From Actinomycetes bacterium (lineage in GTDB: Bacteria > Actinomycetota > Actinomycetes > Actinomycetales > Cellulomonadaceae), in NCBI GenBank assembly GCA_023424135.1, contig JAFAEH010000208.1, forward strand, positions 1-7,292: a DNA stretch of 7,292 nt, in the 5' to 3' direction. This document shows, piece after piece, positions 5,369-7,292 of the stretch. A model generated the notes under the pieces. That model made no database searches. It was given only the letters and a program-made list of their open reading frames with translations, and had not been told where the DNA came from. A program made the translations under genes and the position numbers. Positions within the stretch are counted from its first letter, which is position 1; each line of letters opens with the position of its first letter.

Positions 5369-7292
5369 GTGGCAGGGACCGACCGCGAACGGGACGACGA
5401 GCAGCGGGTCGTGGACACGCTGTACGCACGGCTCGACGAGCTGCGTGCGCAGTCGCGGCGACGGCTGGCCGGCGTGCGGCGGGCGGGCCCCTCGGGCTCG
5501 CCGCAGAACCGCTCGGAGCGCGACGCGTTCGCGACCCTCTACGAGGACCGCGTGGCCCAGCTCGAGGCCGTCGAGGACCGGCTGACGTTCGGTCGCCTCG
5601 ACCTGCGCGACGGGGAGCGGCGCTACATCGGCCGGATCGGGCTGACCGACGACGAGCAGACCCCGCTGCTGACCGACTGGCGCGCACCCGCCGCGCAGGC
5701 GTTCTACCGTGCGACCGCGGCGCACCCCGACGGCGTCGTGCGACGCCGTCACCTGGTCACGGCCGGGCGTCGCGTCACAGGGCTCGAGGACGACGTGCTC
5801 GACGTGGACGCGCTCGCCGAGGCGGGCGTCGACCCCGCCACGCTCGCGGGCGTGTCCGGTGAGGGCGCCCTGCTCGCCGCGCTGGGCGCCGCCCGCACCG
5901 GCCGCATGGGCGACATCGTGGCGACCATCCAGGCCGAGCAGGACGCGGTGATCCGCGGTGAGCTCGCGGGCGCGCTCGTCGTGCAGGGCGGTCCCGGGAC
6001 GGGCAAGACCGCGGTCGCCCTGCACCGTGCCGCCTACCTGCTGTACGCCCACCGCCGGCTGCTGGAACGTTCCGGCGTCCTGCTCGTCGGACCGTCGCGC
6101 ACGTTCCTGCGCTACATCGACCAGGTCCTGCCGTCGCTGGGCGAGACGGGTGTGGTCACGGCGACGCTCGCCGACCTGTACCCGGGTGTCGACGCCCGGG
6201 GCGCCGAGGACGACGAGGTCGCGCGGATCAAGGGCCGGGCGCTGATGGCGCGCGTCGTCGCGCGCGCCGTGCGTCAGCGCCAGCGCGTGCCGGCCGAACC
6301 GGTGCGTGTGCGCGTCGACGGTCGGACGGTCGTCGTCCGCCCCCGCGACGTCGCGGACGCGATCGCGCGGGCCAGGCGTCAGCACCGGCCGCACAACGTG
6401 GCGCGGGTGACGTTCGTGCGCGACATGCTGGGGCGGCTCGCGGAGCAGTACGTGCAGCAGCTCGGCTGGGAGGTGCCCCCCGAGGACCGCGCCGAGATCG
6501 TCGAGGACCTGCGCTCGACGCGCGAGATCCGCGTGGCGCTCAACCTGGCGTGGCTGCCCCTGACCCCGCAGGGCCTGATCGGCGACCTGTGGGCCAAGCC
6601 GCACCGCCTCGCCGCGGCCGCACCCGAGCTCTCGGAGCACGAGCGCGCGCTGCTCGTGCGCGCCAAGGACGCCCCGTGGACGCCGGCCGACGTCCCGCTG
6701 CTCGACGAGGCGGCCGAGCTGCTCGGCGAGGACGACCAGGCGGAACGTGCCCAGGCGCGCGCGGACGCCGAGCGTCGCGCCGCCGACCTCGACTACGCGC
6801 GCCAGGTGCTGCGCACCACCGGCGCCGGCGACTTCGTCTCGGCCGAGATGCTCGCCGACCGGTTCTCGGGCGGCGGTCCGCGGCTGACGACGGCCGAGCG
6901 GGCGGCGGCCGACCGGACCTGGACGTACGGGCACGTCGTCGTCGACGAGGCGCAGGAGCTGTCGGCCATGGCGTGGCGCGCGCTGCTGCGTCGCGTGCCG
7001 ACACGCTCGCTGACGATCGTCGGGGACGTCGCGCAGACCTCCGCCGCCGGGGGCACCCGCGACTGGGCCGCCGCGCTCGACCCGCTGCTGCGCGGGTCGT
7101 GGCGGCTCACGGAGCTCACGGTCAACTACCGGACCCCCGCCTCCGTGGCCGACGCCGCCCGCCGGGCGGCCCTCGCCGCGGGGCTGCCGGTCTCGCCGCT
7201 CACGTCCGCGCGCGACGTGGAGGACGCGCTGCGCGTCGTCGAGGCGACGCCCGCCGACGTCCCGCTCCTCGACGAGGCCGCCGAGCTCCTCG
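5369..7292 (+). CDS. helD: HelD-like UvrD-type ATPase acting on RNA polymerase (partial, 3' end missing)
   Basis: The frame is open from the GTG at 5369 to the window end, giving 641 residues; relatives run to roughly 700-770, so the C-terminus is missing. The N-terminus is a charged helical region (DEQRVVDTLYARLDELRAQ..., about 8-70), as in HelD proteins, where such coiled coils reach into RNA polymerase. It leads into the family segment RRYIGRIGLTDDEQ...LLTDWRAPAAQAFY. ATPase motifs: Walker A GGPGTGKT (K213), Walker B VVVDEAQELS (D526-E527), motif III IVGDVAQTS (D553), and VNYRTP with an arginine-finger candidate R588. Between the Walker motifs is a long insertion (about 230-520) typical of HelD rather than UvrD. 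Actinobacterial HelD/HelR proteins displace or recycle stalled RNA polymerase, and HelR gives rifampicin tolerance. This looks HelD-like, but the subgroup is not certain. Start is ambiguous: GTG 5363 and ATG 5279 are also in frame. Confidence 0.88.
   Translation, partial: MAGTDRERDDEQRVVDTLYARLDELRAQSRRRLAGVRRAGPSGSPQNRSERDAFATLYEDRVAQLEAVEDRLTFGRLDLRDGERRYIGRIGLTDDEQTPLLTDWRAPAAQAFYRATAAHPDGVVRRRHLVTAGRRVTGLEDDVLDVDALAEAGVDPATLAGVSGEGALLAALGAARTGRMGDIVATIQAEQDAVIRGELAGALVVQGGPGTGKTAVALHRAAYLLYAHRRLLERSGVLLVGPSRTFLRYIDQVLPSLGETGVVTATLADLYPGVDARGAEDDEVARIKGRALMARVVARAVRQRQRVPAEPVRVRVDGRTVVVRPRDVADAIARARRQHRPHNVARVTFVRDMLGRLAEQYVQQLGWEVPPEDRAEIVEDLRSTREIRVALNLAWLPLTPQGLIGDLWAKPHRLAAAAPELSEHERALLVRAKDAPWTPADVPLLDEAAELLGEDDQAERAQARADAERRAADLDYARQVLRTTGAGDFVSAEMLADRFSGGGPRLTTAERAAADRTWTYGHVVVDEAQELSAMAWRALLRRVPTRSLTIVGDVAQTSAAGGTRDWAAALDPLLRGSWRLTELTVNYRTPASVADAARRAALAAGLPVSPLTSARDVEDALRVVEATPADVPLLDEAAELL
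6680..6724 (+). repeat. First copy of a 15-residue coding repeat in the HelD-like gene
   Basis: Encodes TPADVPLLDEAAELL (residues 438-452) inside the insertion before Walker B. A tryptophan precedes it and Gly-Glu-Asp-Asp follows, the context I expect at this place in the family. The same peptide recurs at 7247-7291. Confidence 0.8.
7247..7291 (+). repeat. Second copy of the 15-residue coding repeat, at the window edge
   Basis: Encodes the identical peptide TPADVPLLDEAAELL in the same reading frame (residues 627-641), 567 bases (189 codons) after the first copy. The 45-base units differ at four positions, all third-position G in the first copy and C in the second, and all synonymous. The window ends one base later, so the extent of the repeat is unknown. 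Confidence 0.8.

Noticed and set aside
5168..6934. Minus-strand open frame continuing upstream from the phosphatase to 6934 (about 1000 residues in total)
   Set aside because: The part upstream of 5167 is antisense to the HelD-like gene, shows no domain and is Arg/His/Val-rich shadow sequence; long stop-free antisense frames are expected at this GC content. A good ribosome site marks the start at 5167.

Overview
The window is very GC-rich, with coding sequence dominated by G/C at third codon positions, GTG starts and purine-rich ribosome sites. Protein content (a PAC2-family protein, a class of HelD-like ATPase, a fused response-regulator/PPM phosphatase, a CHASE3 histidine kinase) points to a high-GC actinobacterium. 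Cellulomonas or a close relative in the Micrococcales is my best guess, but this is recognition by eye and not a search result.

Layout. Bases 1-207 (+) are the C-terminal tail of a gene entering from the left, probably a spermidine-synthase-like protein. It converges on a cold-shock protein gene (323-526, -), and a strong 15-bp hairpin between them can serve both strands as terminator. A gene-free stretch (527-846) forms the leader/promoter region of the csp gene; it holds several GC hairpins and one clean palindrome. Next on the minus strand are a PAC2-family gene (847-1803) and a tight three-gene signalling operon, transcribed leftwards from about 5187: fused receiver/PPM phosphatase (5167-3932), CHASE3-HAMP histidine kinase (3935-2337) and a stand-alone Rcp1-like receiver (2335-1898). 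The phosphatase and kinase genes overlap by 4 bases (GTGA) and the kinase and receiver genes are 1 base apart, so the three are very likely co-expressed.

Divergently, from about 5369 (+) to the end of the window, runs a HelD-like UvrD-type ATPase that probably acts on RNA polymerase. The gene is cut by the window end. The roughly 200-bp divergent region contains candidate -10 elements for both directions and two perfect back-to-back hairpins just ahead of the ATPase start.

How the genes may work together. The CHASE3 kinase should sense an extracytoplasmic or membrane signal and phosphorylate one or both receivers. One receiver would control a PPM phosphatase of the kind that dephosphorylates anti-anti-sigma proteins, and the other would act as a diffusible single-domain signal. 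No sigma factor, anti-sigma factor or STAS protein lies in the window, so the phosphatase target is elsewhere. The cold-shock protein, the HelD-like ATPase and the signalling operon could all belong to stress/transcription physiology, but their adjacency is the only evidence here.

The least ordinary signals are a 15-residue peptide that occurs twice in the ATPase with only synonymous differences, the tandem hairpins in front of it, and an 11-bp hairpin immediately after the kinase start codon. I found no CRISPR array, tRNA, rRNA, insertion sequence or attachment site.
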